Shown here: piece after piece, positions 53,946 through 63,425 of the stretch
Layout: every line of letters begins with the position of its first letter
How positions within the stretch are numbered: the first letter of the stretch is position 1
Assembly: GCF_000178855.1 (NCBI RefSeq)
Contig: NZ_ADVG01000003.1
Span: 2,281,341-2,345,340 of the forward strand
From: Ktedonobacter racemifer DSM 44963
GTDB lineage: Bacteria; Chloroflexota; Ktedonobacteria; Ktedonobacterales; Ktedonobacteraceae
DNA: 64,000 bases
Reading direction: 5' to 3'
Position numbers and translations under genes: made by a program
Notes under the pieces: generated by a model
What the model was told of the DNA's origin: nothing
Databases searched by the model: none
Seen by the model: only the letters and a program-made list of their open reading frames with translations

Positions 53946-55244
53946 ATGTCGGTGTTTGTCGTGGATCGGCACCATCAGCCGCTGATGCCATGCTCGGAGA
54001 AACGGGCACGGCTCTTACTGGCCCGCAAGCGAGCCGTGGTGCATCGACACGTTCCCTTTGTCATTCGTCTCACTGATCGAAAGCGCGAGCAGAGCGAGGT
54101 TCAGCCCGTCGCGCTCAAACTGGACCCTGGGTCTAAAACCAGCGGGATGGCGCTGGTGCGCGTCGAGCAACGAGGGGAGGGAGAGGTCCATCACGCGCTT
54201 CATCTTGCCCACCTGTCGCATCGAGGAGAGCAAGTGCATCAGGCGCTCTTGCAGCGGCGAGGCTACCGCAGACGACGGCGAACGGTCAACCTGCGGTATC
54301 GTGCCGCACGCTTTGCCAACCGCAGGCGAAAAGCCGGGTGGTTGCCACCCAGTCTGCGCTCGCGCATTGGTAATGTCCTCACTTGGGCCACCCGTTTGCA
54401 GTCGTGGGCGCCTCTGACACGTATCGAGGTCGAGCGTGTCAAGTTTGACATGCACCTGATGCAGCATCCCGAAGTCAGTGGGATCGCCTATCAACGAGGC
54501 GAGCTGGTTGGCTGGGAAATCCGGGCCTATCTGCTCGAAAAGTTTGTCCGGCGTTGTGTGTACTGCGGCAAGCAAAACGTGCCCTTTGAGATCGATCATG
54601 TGCGGCCTCGCTCTCGTGGGGGATCGCATCGCGTGTCCAATCTGGTGCTCAGTTGCCATGCCTGCAATCAAGCCAAAGGAGATCTAACAGCCGCCGAGTT
54701 TGGGCATGCGGAGGTGCAGAAGCAAGCCAGGGTCCCTCTGAAAGACGCCGCGGCGGTCAATGCAACGCGTTTTGCTCTGGTGGAAGCCTTACGAGCATTG
54801 GGGTTGCCTGTTGGGACCTGGAGCGGTGGACGCACGAGATGGAACCGAGATCGCTTTGGCGTTGAGAAGGAGCACTGTCTGGATGCGCTGTGTGTTGGCG
54901 ATGTGGTGGGAATCACGCGAGGGCGCAGCCAGATGCTGCTTATCCAGGCGCAGGGGAGGGGCAGTTACCAGCGCACCAATGTAGATGGCTCTGGCTTTCC
55001 TGTGGGTTATTTTACACGAGCCAAGCGCATGCGAGGTTTTGCGACAGGAGATCTGGTGCGGGCAGAGGTGCCGCAGTTGCCCAAGCCGCTCAAAACCGAA
55101 GGCACGCACGTGGGGCGGGTCGCCGTGCGAGCCTCAGGCTCCTTCCGTGTGGGAAAGTGCGATGGCATCAATGCCAAGTATTGTGTTGTGCTGCAACGGG
55201 CCGATGGCTATGCCTACGGGCAAGCCCCCTGCCCCAAACCCTAA
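53946..55244 (+). CDS. iscB: IscB RNA-guided nuclease
   Basis: 432 residues. The N-terminal PLMP domain (VVDRHHQPLMPCSEKRAR), RuvC-I VALKLDPGSKTSGMAL, an Arg-rich bridge helix RRGYRRRRRTVNLRYR, RuvC-II IEVERVKFD, an HNH domain with CVYCGK...FEIDHVRPRSRGGS...LSCHACNQAKGD, RuvC-III HCLDALCVGD, and a C-terminal TAM-interaction-like region. All catalytic residues (Asp, Glu, His, Asp) are visible. IscB is the ancestor type of Cas9. AAAGGAT precedes the ATG at 53946; the open frame upstream is omega RNA. Confidence 0.93.
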   Translation: MSVFVVDRHHQPLMPCSEKRARLLLARKRAVVHRHVPFVIRLTDRKREQSEVQPVALKLDPGSKTSGMALVRVEQRGEGEVHHALHLAHLSHRGEQVHQALLQRRGYRRRRRTVNLRYRAARFANRRRKAGWLPPSLRSRIGNVLTWATRLQSWAPLTRIEVERVKFDMHLMQHPEVSGIAYQRGELVGWEIRAYLLEKFVRRCVYCGKQNVPFEIDHVRPRSRGGSHRVSNLVLSCHACNQAKGDLTAAEFGHAEVQKQARVPLKDAAAVNATRFALVEALRALGLPVGTWSGGRTRWNRDRFGVEKEHCLDALCVGDVVGITRGRSQMLLIQAQGRGSYQRTNVDGSGFPVGYFTRAKRMRGFATGDLVRAEVPQLPKPLKTEGTHVGRVAVRASGSFRVGKCDGINAKYCVVLQRADGYAYGQAPCPKP

Positions 55245-55251
55245 CAAGGAA

Positions 55252-55296
55252 CGCCTGCTTCCTCCCCATCTTTGAAAAGAGGGGCATCCGCAGGCG
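55252..55296 (+). other. IscB element right-end hairpin
   Basis: CGCCTGC ... GCAGGCG enclosing CCCC-ATCTTTGAAAAGA-GGGG, 8 bases past the iscB stop. Probably marks the 3' end of the IscB mobile element. Confidence 0.5.
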
Positions 55297-55378
55297 GTGG
55301 TTGGTGATGAGTGCCTCAGTGAGAGGGTCAAGTAGCAAAGGACCATTAGGATCTTCTAGCGATTTAGGTATCCTTGGG

Positions 55379-55699
55379 TATAAATCACGGGATTATGAGG
55401 CTGATGCCCACTTCGGGGGCTTAGTGTTCGCTTGCTACTCATCACAAGCTGGATTTTTTGCACACTGCAGATCTCCTTCAGCTCAGGAAGCAGGCAGTAA
55501 GCCCCGAAAGTGGGCATCAGCCATTATGATGGTGGAATCTGTATAATTACCCTGGTCGCATAACAAAGCAATATAATGGAAAAGATGCGCATCTTTTCGT
55601 TCTCCATCGGCAAATTCTGCTCCGTAGGCTGCTTCATGCTGGCTGCCTGCTTACCAGCGGAATTATACAAATTCCGCCATCATAATCCCGTGATTTACA
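55379..55699. mobile_element. 190-bp MITE, copy B, with nested insertion
   Basis: Same ends and core as copy A (50007-50196) but 321 bp long, because a 124-bp element plus 7-base duplication lies inside (55399-55529). 321 minus 131 equals 190, the exact length of copy A. Confidence 0.88.
55399..55522. mobile_element. 124-bp MITE nested in copy B
   Basis: Inverted ends GGCTGATGCCCACTT...GGGGCTTA of about 25 bases. It duplicates ATTATGA (55392-55398 and 55523-55529). No gene inside. Confidence 0.85.
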
Positions 55700-55914
55700 T
55701 GCTTTGTTGCAAGGGATGCTGCACGCCTCTTTTACCAAGGTCTTGGCGGGGTTTGGCTACTTTCGCCTGGATAAGCAATGATAGTTGTGCCTGAACCCTG
55801 ATCGTATCTTTTGTCCGGAACGCGAAAGACCACAGCGTTTTGGTCGCAAACCTCATGGGGAAAACATGTTGCAGGTTAGATGCGTCGTTTGTTCTTTTTA
55901 CCGTGACTCCCTGA

Positions 55915-57303
55915 TCATGCGAGCTCCTCGCGCGGCAAGAGATCGCGTATGTCCGCCTGATTCTCAAGCGTCCAGGCCAGGGTGATGAGCGCCTCGATCT
56001 CCTCGGCAGATGCGCCCTGACGATAGGCAGCCAGCCTCCTGGCTTTGTCTTCAAGCTCCGCCCGCGTCAGTATGTTCCCAGGATCACCCTTTGGAATATC
56101 TACGCGGGAGGTAAACACCTCGCCATCCGTTGTCTCTACCTCCACCTTGCCTATCCATTGCCGGGGATAGGCGGCGTCGATTTCGGGGTCAAAGACCATC
56201 TCGACACGTCCCAGAACCTCGCGGATGCGTGGATCTTGCAGCGCCTCCTCGGTAAACTCTCCGATCCCGGCCTGCTGGTACAGGGCAATCAGCGCGAGCA
56301 CGAATCCCATCGAAAATTTGGCCTGGTGGACCGTCCGGGCATCGTTCACTGGTCCCAGCACATCAATGGCGGCCTGGTGGACGTGGGCCCGGATATGGGC
56401 GATTCTCTCAGCAGTGAGCTGATGCTCTTGCAGCGCCTGGAGCAGCGCGTCAGCCGAGGGATGGGTGTGCCGGCACGACGCGTGAAACTTGAAAGACGTT
56501 TCCAGGACCGCCCAGCGTTCACCGAGTCCAGCGGTGAGTTTGCGTGGGTCTGCGTCACTTGACATCCCGGCGGCCATGCCCTGTTTGCCTTCCAGAATGT
56601 GCCGGGCTCCGGTGAAACCATCGCGCGCGAGATACGCAGCGAGCAGGCCGTCGGCGGCAGCTTTGGCGGTATGAAGCTGCTTCGAGTCAGCCGCATCGCG
56701 CAAAAACTCCCAGAGGCCGGCCGCCTGGGTCCCGGCTGAGCCGAGCGCGTGAATCATCACCTGAGGGTCAGCCTTGAGCAGATGGGCCACCCCGGCGGCG
56801 GCACCAAGGGTTCCAGCCGTTCCGGTAGTGTGAAACACGCGATAGTGGGAACGACCAAGGAAGGCTCCGACGCGGACGCCCGCTTCGTAGCCGACGACAG
56901 CAGCAAGCAGGAGATCCCGCCCCGGTGCTCCGATATCTTGCGCGCCAGCCAGCACAGCAGGAAACACGACTGTTCCCGGATGAAAGACTGCCTCATTCTG
57001 CACATCGTCCTGCTCCACGATATGGGAGGCCGCCCCGTTCACGAGGGCCGCAAACAGCGGGGACGTGCGACGGCGCGAGACCAGGATCTCGCTTGGCCCG
57101 TCTGCTGGCCCCATATGAGCCGCCAGGCGTTCGAGAATCTGAACCGGGCGCGCACTACGTCCGGCCAGGGCCGAGGCAAGCCAATCGAGAAAGAGTTCCT
57201 TCGTGCGCTCAATCACCGGTTGCGGCAGGTCTTCATAGCGGAGGTCTGCTAGAAAGGTCGCGAGGGCCTTCGTGGGCTCCACCTCTTCTATGTAGAGGTT
57301 CAT
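55915..57303 (-). CDS. MmgE/PrpD family dehydratase/decarboxylase
   Basis: 462 residues. VIERTKELFLDWLASALAG, ALVNGAASHIVEQDDVQNEA, HPGTVVFPAVLA and FKFHASCRHTHPSADALLQAL are MmgE/PrpD motifs (2-methylcitrate dehydratase, cis-aconitate decarboxylase and relatives). Its ATG overlaps the MaoC stop. Last gene of an acyl-CoA catabolic cluster; with CoA transferase, MaoC and acyl-CoA dehydrogenase it probably handles a branched dicarboxylic acid. Substrate inferred only. Confidence 0.87.
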   Translation of the reverse strand: MNLYIEEVEPTKALATFLADLRYEDLPQPVIERTKELFLDWLASALAGRSARPVQILERLAAHMGPADGPSEILVSRRRTSPLFAALVNGAASHIVEQDDVQNEAVFHPGTVVFPAVLAGAQDIGAPGRDLLLAAVVGYEAGVRVGAFLGRSHYRVFHTTGTAGTLGAAAGVAHLLKADPQVMIHALGSAGTQAAGLWEFLRDAADSKQLHTAKAAADGLLAAYLARDGFTGARHILEGKQGMAAGMSSDADPRKLTAGLGERWAVLETSFKFHASCRHTHPSADALLQALQEHQLTAERIAHIRAHVHQAAIDVLGPVNDARTVHQAKFSMGFVLALIALYQQAGIGEFTEEALQDPRIREVLGRVEMVFDPEIDAAYPRQWIGKVEVETTDGEVFTSRVDIPKGDPGNILTRAELEDKARRLAAYRQGASAEEIEALITLAWTLENQADIRDLLPREELA

Positions 57304-57788
57304 TGCGCTTCTCCTGGTTGTATGCGAACAATCTGCGGGGCATGGTCCCGTTTGTAGACCATCACCGTCCGTTTGAAGGTGATCACAACTTGCCCTCGCT
57401 GATTGTAGCCGGTGGTCTTCACGGTTACGATGCCAGCATGCGGGCGTGATTGCGATTCACGCTTGTCCAGGACCTCTGATTGAGAATAAATCGTATCCCC
57501 CTCGAAGACCGGCGAGGGGAGTTGGATCTCATCCCAACTGAGATTGGCCAGCACGCTCTGCCCGGTTACCAGGGCAAGGGTGAAAGTGGAGTTCACCAGC
57601 GGCTTGCCGAATTCGGTCTGGGACGCGTACTGATGATCGACGTGGACGGGCGCGGTATTCTGAGTCAGGAGCGTGAACCAGAGATTATCCTTGGTTGTGA
57701 CCGTTCTCCCCAGCGGGTGCTGGTAGATATCTCCGACCTCAAAGTCTTCGTAGAAGCGTCCAGACCAGCTCTTTTTCTGTTCTTTCAT
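57300..57788 (-). CDS. MaoC-like dehydratase
   Basis: 162 residues from the ATG at 57788 (an alternative ATG at 57815 adds 9 residues; neither has a good ribosome site). YEDFEVGDIYQHPLGRTVTTKDNLWFTLLTQNTAPVH is the hotdog catalytic region with Asn and His replacing part of the usual DxNPxH. It overlaps the MmgE start by four bases. A TnpB element sits directly upstream, separating it from the rest of its cluster and probably its promoter. Confidence 0.85.
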   Translation of the reverse strand: MKEQKKSWSGRFYEDFEVGDIYQHPLGRTVTTKDNLWFTLLTQNTAPVHVDHQYASQTEFGKPLVNSTFTLALVTGQSVLANLSWDEIQLPSPVFEGDTIYSQSEVLDKRESQSRPHAGIVTVKTTGYNQRGQVVITFKRTVMVYKRDHAPQIVRIQPGEAQ

Positions 57789-57929
57789 CGGTAAATCATC
57801 TGCTCCAATTTTCATATGCAAATGTATGCAAGCACACATCCACACAGAATTTTGTTGTTGCTGTTTCAATCTTCGCAGCCTCCAGGCACTGTGCGCCTTT
57901 TGGTCTTACACCAAGTCCACAGCCGAGTT

Positions 57930-59069
57930 TTACGTCGCGTCCGAGCCAGTGCCGCCGACGACTTGATCACTGAGCCCGATCAAGCGAAGAGCTTCGTACA
58001 GGATGTTCAACGAGGCATTCCCATCCCTGTCCTGAGGGAAGAGATGGTATGCGCATTGGTGGTTCTGGCACAGGAAGACCCGATTAGAGAGTTGCATGTC
58101 TTCCCACCTCCAGCCGCAAGCATGACAGGTCTTACTGGAAGGGAAAAAGCGTCCCACCTTCACCACCTGCCCGCCACGCTGTTCAACCTTCCTGGTGAGC
58201 AGGTTCACCAGTTTGCCAAGTGCGGCATCGGAGAACGAGCGAGCCAACTTGCGATTTTTGAGCAACCCCTTGAGATGGAGATCCTCGATACCGACGATCC
58301 CATAACACGTGGCAAGCTTGGTCGTCAGTTTGTGGAGCGCATCATCTCGTAGGCAGGTAATGCGATAGTGGAGCCGTGCCACCTGGCGACGGGCTCTCTC
58401 CCGGTTCTTTGAACCAGGTTTCCGCCGATGCAGCCGCTTGTTGGCCTGACGCAGCTTTTTGAGGGCCGTGGTGAGATATTTTTGGTTCTCAAATTCCTCA
58501 CCAGTACTCAAGGTTGCCAGTCGATTCAAGCCCATATCGATCCCAACGGCTGCAGAGCGTTTGGTGGGCTGTTCATCTGGGACTTCCATCGTGATAGCGA
58601 TGAACCACCAGTCCGAAGTACGTGTCACCCGCGCCCCGGTGATCTTTCCCTTGAATCGGAGATTCTCGGCCATGTTGACCCAACCGAGTTTGGGTATCCA
58701 CACGCGGTGATCGCCCACTTCCATCTGATCATTCGCCAGATAAAAGCTTGGTTTACTGCGCTTTTTGCTCTTGAACCTGGGTTTTCGTGCCTTTCCCTCG
58801 AAGAAGGCCTTGAAGGCTTTGCCCAGGTCCAGGAACGGCTGATCCGAGGCGTTCTTGGTAATTTCCCACGTCCAAGGGAACTGCTCGCGCCGAATCTCGT
58901 TACATTGTTTCTTGAGCTTGAACGTTGTGGGCTTCTCCCCAGTTTCATATTGCCGGATCCATTCCGCGAGCGCCCAATTCCACACAAATCGCGCAACACC
59001 TGCTGCTTTGGCAAAGTACACTTTTTGCTCATCAGTGGGATGAAGACGAATTTTGTGGGCTCGAATCAT
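57930..59069 (-). CDS. tnpB: TnpB RNA-guided endonuclease, second subfamily
   Basis: 379 residues. IRAHKIRLHPTDEQKVYF N-terminus; AVGIDMGLNRLA (Asp), IVGIEDLHLKG (Glu), zinc ribbon SKTCHACGWR...FLCQNHQCAY and DRDGNASLNI (Asp). All catalytic residues are present. No TnpA nearby. Inserted between the CoA-transferase and MaoC genes of the catabolic cluster. It differs clearly in sequence from the 1790-bp element family and from the copy at 156-1283. Confidence 0.92.
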   Translation of the reverse strand: MIRAHKIRLHPTDEQKVYFAKAAGVARFVWNWALAEWIRQYETGEKPTTFKLKKQCNEIRREQFPWTWEITKNASDQPFLDLGKAFKAFFEGKARKPRFKSKKRSKPSFYLANDQMEVGDHRVWIPKLGWVNMAENLRFKGKITGARVTRTSDWWFIAITMEVPDEQPTKRSAAVGIDMGLNRLATLSTGEEFENQKYLTTALKKLRQANKRLHRRKPGSKNRERARRQVARLHYRITCLRDDALHKLTTKLATCYGIVGIEDLHLKGLLKNRKLARSFSDAALGKLVNLLTRKVEQRGGQVVKVGRFFPSSKTCHACGWRWEDMQLSNRVFLCQNHQCAYHLFPQDRDGNASLNILYEALRLIGLSDQVVGGTGSDAT

Positions 59070-59254
59070 TTTTCAGATCACCTTTTGTATTCTAAGGCCT
59101 TTCATGCATGTCTATTTTAGAACATTTCTTCTCTGATGTCAATGGGAAAGAAATGTATGCCACTTGCTATTCTTTGCATACATTCTCCTACCTTTTGGCG
59201 AACTGTTGATTCCTCTTTTCCACACATTCAATCGCGTGCACGCCAAGCAGGCCC

Positions 59255-60433
59255 TTAGATGACTGCCTCTGTATGCAGTTGCGCGATTCTCTCTTCCGAG
59301 TAGCCCAGGGTACGCAAGATTGCCTCGGTATGCTCTCCCACCGCCGGGATGGGGTCCATGCGTGGCTCGACGTTTTGCATGGTGATGGGAGGCAGCAAGG
59401 CGCGCATCTGCCCGACCGGCGAATCGACCTCGCGCCAGCGCTGACGGGCCTGGAGTTGGGGATGCTCCCAAAACTCCTGGAGCGAATTCAGGCGCGCGGT
59501 AGCAATCCGGGCCTCTTCAAGCCGGACGGTAATCTGTTCGGCGGTCAACCGCGAGAAAGCCCCCAGGATCGTCGTATCCAGCGCCTCTCTGTTGGTAACT
59601 CGCCTGGTATTGGTACAGAAGCGCTCGTCAGCCGAAAGTTCGGGCTGCTCAAGGACTCGTTCGCAGAACGCCTGCCATTCCCGCTCGTTTTGCACGCCCA
59701 GGAAGATGGTTTTCTCGTCCTGGGTCCGAAAGGGACCATAGGGAGCAACACTAGCATGGCTGGCGCCTGTACGCGGCGGTGGATTGCCGCTATACGCGGC
59801 GAAATACGCCGGCTGTGCCATCCACTCGCCCAGAGACTCAAAGAGCGAGACCTCGAAATGGACGCCTTCACCCGTGTGTGCACGCTGATAGAGTGCCAGG
59901 AGGATACCGCTGTAGGCATACATGCCCGCTGAAATGTCGGCGACGGAGATCCCGACCTTTGCCGGCGCTTCCGGTGTCCCGGTGACGGAGAGCAGGCCCG
60001 TCTCGCACTGAATCAAGAGATCATAGGCTTTCTTCTCCGCGTAGGGTCCAGACGTCCCATAGCCGGAGATGCTACATTGAATCAAGCGCGGGTAGCGCCT
60101 GTGCAGTTCGTCCACGCCAAAACCGAGCCGCTCAACGGCGCCGGGAGCGAGATTATGGATGAAGACATCCGCCCCGGAGAGTACTTGATGCAGGATCTCC
60201 TGTGCCGCGGGGTGCTTGAGATCCAGGGTGAGCGATTCTTTGGAGCGATTCAGCCAGACAAAGTAGCTCGCCATACCGTTGACCTTCGCGTCATAGCCAC
60301 GGGCGAAATCTCCAACCTCGGGGCGCTCGATCTTGATCACCCGCGCTCCGAGATCAGCCAGTTGGCGCGTCGCAAAGGGAGCTGCTACCGCCTGCTCAAG
60401 AGCGACCACGGTAATACCTTCGAGTGGGAGCAT
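59255..60433 (-). CDS. CaiB/BaiF family III CoA transferase
   Basis: 392 residues. LEGITVVALEQAVAAPFATRQLADLGARVIKIE, RSKESLTLDLKHP, then VADISAGMYAYSGILLAL with the catalytic Asp. Family III transferases move CoA between carboxylic acids via an aspartyl-CoA anhydride. Its start overlaps the acyl-CoA dehydrogenase stop by one base, so the two are translationally coupled. The substrate may be a dicarboxylate such as a C5 or mesaconate-like acid, by context. Confidence 0.9.
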   Translation of the reverse strand: MLPLEGITVVALEQAVAAPFATRQLADLGARVIKIERPEVGDFARGYDAKVNGMASYFVWLNRSKESLTLDLKHPAAQEILHQVLSGADVFIHNLAPGAVERLGFGVDELHRRYPRLIQCSISGYGTSGPYAEKKAYDLLIQCETGLLSVTGTPEAPAKVGISVADISAGMYAYSGILLALYQRAHTGEGVHFEVSLFESLGEWMAQPAYFAAYSGNPPPRTGASHASVAPYGPFRTQDEKTIFLGVQNEREWQAFCERVLEQPELSADERFCTNTRRVTNREALDTTILGAFSRLTAEQITVRLEEARIATARLNSLQEFWEHPQLQARQRWREVDSPVGQMRALLPPITMQNVEPRMDPIPAVGEHTEAILRTLGYSEERIAQLHTEAVI

Positions 60434-61590
60434 CAGTATGACCTCGGTAAGCCGAGGGTATGCTCGGCCAGATAGGCCAGGATCAGATTGGTGGAGATCG
60501 GGGCAACCTGATAGAGGCGGGTTTCGCGAAACTTGCGCTCAATGTCATAGTCCGAGGTCAGTCCGTAGCCTCCGAACGTTTGCAGTGCCGCGTTGGCGGC
60601 CTCCCACGAAGCGTCCGCAGCCAGCAGTTTCGCCATGTTTGCCTCGGCGCCACACGGCTTCCCTTGATCGAAGAGGGTGGCTGCTCGCCAGCGCATCAGG
60701 TCGGCGGCCTCGACGTGAGCATAGGCCTGGGCCAGCGGGAATTGAATCCCCTGGTTCTGCCCGATTGGGCGACCGAAGACGATGCGTTCTTTGGCACGGG
60801 CCGTGGCCTGTTCGATGAACCAGCGTCCATCTCCCACACATTCGCTCGCGATGAGAATACGCTCGGCATTCATCCCATCGAGGATATAGCGAAAACCGCG
60901 TCCCTCCTCGCCGATCCGATTGGCGACGGGTACCCTGACCTGGTTGAATTCGAGCTTGTTGGTCTCGTTATTGAGCATAGTCCTGATCGGCGTCACTGTC
61001 AGTCCTCCCTCCAGCGCCTCCTTGAGATCCATGAGGAAGACGCTCAGCCCCTCGGTCTTCTTGCGCACCTGCTCGCGTGGAGTTGTGCGGGCAAGCAGGA
61101 TCATCAGGTCTGAATGCTGGACACGCGAAATATAGATCTTTTGCCCACTGATCACGTAGTGGTCACCATCGCGCACTGCGATGGTGCTGATCTGCGTCGT
61201 ATCGGTTCCGGCCTCTGGCTCCGTTACCCCAAAAGCCTGGAGACGCAGCGTTCCGCGCGCAATCTCGGGAAGATAGCGCCGCTTCTGCTCCTCAGATCCG
61301 TGACGGAGCAAGGTTCCCATCGTATAGACCTGGGCATGAACCGTTCCGGCGTTGCCTCCAGAACGATTGACTTCTTCCAGAATCACCGATGTTTCGGCCA
61401 GGCCAAGCCCTAGCCCTCCATACTCCTGCGGGATCAGAGGCGCGAGGAACCCGGCTTCCGTCATGGCCTGTATAAAAGCCTCAGGATAGACTCGACGCTG
61501 GTCCAAATCTCGCCAGTAGCTCACAGGAAAGCGCTGGCAGACTTCGCGTACCGCCTGTCTCAATGTGTTGTATGTCTCCGCTTCAATCAT
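60433..61590 (-). CDS. Acyl-CoA dehydrogenase
   Basis: 385 residues from the ATG at 61590 (an ATG at 61599 is possible). GFLAPLIPQEYGGLGLGLAE, RLQAFGVTEPEAGTDTTQI, YVISGQKIYIS and QTFGGYGLTSDYDIERKFRETR are the FAD acyl-CoA dehydrogenase signatures; the catalytic Glu region lies near the C-terminus. Start choice is supported by reconstruction: removing the neighbouring TnpB element makes the ligase frame stop inside this ATGATTGA. Confidence 0.9.
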   Translation of the reverse strand: MIEAETYNTLRQAVREVCQRFPVSYWRDLDQRRVYPEAFIQAMTEAGFLAPLIPQEYGGLGLGLAETSVILEEVNRSGGNAGTVHAQVYTMGTLLRHGSEEQKRRYLPEIARGTLRLQAFGVTEPEAGTDTTQISTIAVRDGDHYVISGQKIYISRVQHSDLMILLARTTPREQVRKKTEGLSVFLMDLKEALEGGLTVTPIRTMLNNETNKLEFNQVRVPVANRIGEEGRGFRYILDGMNAERILIASECVGDGRWFIEQATARAKERIVFGRPIGQNQGIQFPLAQAYAHVEAADLMRWRAATLFDQGKPCGAEANMAKLLAADASWEAANAALQTFGGYGLTSDYDIERKFRETRLYQVAPISTNLILAYLAEHTLGLPRSY

Positions 61591-61635
61591 GAGACACATC
61601 TGCCTTTCTTGAAGAGATCACTCTTCTCACTTGAC

Positions 61636-63425
61636 ATGGATAGGGCTTTAGCCCGCCGCAAGCCACGGTTCTTTAGACCGTGGTCAGGCGTGTTATTGGG
61701 CTTGAGCCCTTATAAAAGAGCGTACTCTATAGAACGTATGTTTGACAATTTCACATCAGTCTGGTATTCTCGAAGAGAGATACAATATATTTTGCGAGAG
61801 AAGGGACTGAACATGGCAAAAGCCACGAAAACCATCAGACAAGCGTTACACTATCCGCCGCAGTATGCTGCCTACTTCGCGGCAAATCAGGTCCTCTTCA
61901 ATCGGGTCGTGGCCTTTTATTTTGAAGTCATCCAGGCACACGAAGGTCTTCTTACCCTCAAAAAGAAGGAGGCCCTCACGGCCCTGGAGAAACTCACGCA
62001 TACAACGGAGTCCAACCCCCATCCGATCATGCCGCTCACCGATCTCGCGCCAGATATCCCTGCGATGTTCCGACGCGCTGCTATCAATGCCGCGCTCGGC
62101 TCGGCTCGCTCCTTCTTCTCCTCTCTCAAAACATGGCGAGCACGGAAGGAGAAACACGAAGCCAAACAAACGAAGAAGGGCAAGAGGAGGCCGTTCAGGG
62201 TGCGGCCACCAGTCCCGCCCCGATCCTGGAAGAAGTCAGCTCCCTTCTACGCAAGCCTTTGGCGCGAGCGTTGTACCCATTCTATCATGCTCAAAGTCTG
62301 GACCGGCTCGTGCTGGTCCTGGCTCAAACTACACACGCTCGGTCGCGATCTCCCTGATGGTGATCTGATGGGCAGTCCGCAACTCGTGCGCAAGGGAGAT
62401 CGCTGGTGGTTGCATACCCCTCTCGAAAAGACATTCGAGGCGCCCGCAAACGTCAGAGAGCAACTCACCGCCGCCGATACACGTCTCTGCGCGGTGGATC
62501 TCAATCTCGACAAGCATCTCGCTGTGTGCAGCGTCCAGACCGTTGACGGCACCATCCTGGCTACTTCCTTCATTGGGAATGGCACAGCGGTATCGGGCTG
62601 TAGGAAGCAACTGCTTGGACGTATTGCACGCAACCGATCTCAGACTGGCATCATTGCCGAGAACGAACAGGACAATGCCGACCTCTGGGCCAAAATCAGG
62701 CACGTGGACGAACAGATCGCGCACCTGGTGAGCAGCCGCATTGTCCAGTTCGCTCGAAAGAACGGAGCAAGCATACTGGTTTTTGAACACCTGGGGACTC
62801 TCAAACCAGAGAAGGGCAAATATTCCCGCCGTAGCAATAGGAAACGCGCCTTCTGGATGAAGGGGCGCATCTTCCGCTACTCAAAGTATAAGGCGTGGAA
62901 TGCAGGCGGTATCATCACGACCAGTGTCAATCCGCGCAATACCAGCCGGGAATGCCATCGTTGTCATGGCCTGGTCGTGCGCTACAACCAGGGACAACCC
63001 CAGGAGGGCTATACTCCCGGCGCCGCCCTCTGCTTCTGTCCACAGTGCCAGATGCGCGACCATGCCGACAGAAATGCCAGCCTGAGAGTCGGACAGCGCT
63101 TGATCGAGCGTACGCAAGCACCTTTGAAGGAAAAGCCTCATGCTCTGACGCGACGTGCGAAGAGGGAGCCGAAAGGCTCAGGTGTTGGGATCTCCCAGGA
63201 TGCCAAACGCCAGCTGGGACCATCTCTCCCTGCGGCAAGGCGTGGAGATCATGCCAACGGGCATGGCACCGCCCAGAGAGGAAGGCGCCGGATGGGCGCG
63301 CCCCTCTCAGATATTGCGTCCCAACTACGGATTCACTTTGAGTAGTGGCTACGCCACATATCTCACGAATCCGACTACGGCACAGTGTCAGAAGCTGCTC
63401 GGCTTTAGCCGACGCGGAGTGTCAC
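61636..63425 (+). mobile_element. 1790-bp TnpB element, intact copy
   Basis: Left end after TTGAC (61631-61635), beginning ATGGATAGGGCTTTAGCCCG; right end GCGGAGTGTCAC at 63425. The same length and ends as the copy at 32303-35985. A hairpin CCACGG-TTCTTTAGA-CCGTGG near the left end has a counterpart with different bases but the same pairing in the other copy. The right-end GTGTCAGAAGCTGCTCGGCT...region is the expected omega RNA 3' scaffold; the guide would be GAGTGTGCCCCTGCCAGTG just outside. Confidence 0.88.
61813..63345 (+). CDS. tnpB: TnpB of the 1790-bp element
   Basis: 510 residues from the ATG at 61813 with AAGGGA upstream, longer than typical TnpB (about 400). MAKATKTIRQALHYPPQYA, a Lys/Arg-rich KAWRARKEKHEAK-like region, CAVDLNLDKHLAVCSV (Asp), ILVFEHLGTLKPEKG (Glu), CHRCHG...CFCPQC zinc ribbon and RDHADRNASLRVGQRL (Asp), then a 70-residue basic tail that overlaps the right-end RNA region. 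All active-site residues are present. Confidence 0.9.
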   Translation: MAKATKTIRQALHYPPQYAAYFAANQVLFNRVVAFYFEVIQAHEGLLTLKKKEALTALEKLTHTTESNPHPIMPLTDLAPDIPAMFRRAAINAALGSARSFFSSLKTWRARKEKHEAKQTKKGKRRPFRVRPPVPPRSWKKSAPFYASLWRERCTHSIMLKVWTGSCWSWLKLHTLGRDLPDGDLMGSPQLVRKGDRWWLHTPLEKTFEAPANVREQLTAADTRLCAVDLNLDKHLAVCSVQTVDGTILATSFIGNGTAVSGCRKQLLGRIARNRSQTGIIAENEQDNADLWAKIRHVDEQIAHLVSSRIVQFARKNGASILVFEHLGTLKPEKGKYSRRSNRKRAFWMKGRIFRYSKYKAWNAGGIITTSVNPRNTSRECHRCHGLVVRYNQGQPQEGYTPGAALCFCPQCQMRDHADRNASLRVGQRLIERTQAPLKEKPHALTRRAKREPKGSGVGISQDAKRQLGPSLPAARRGDHANGHGTAQRGRRRMGAPLSDIASQLRIHFE

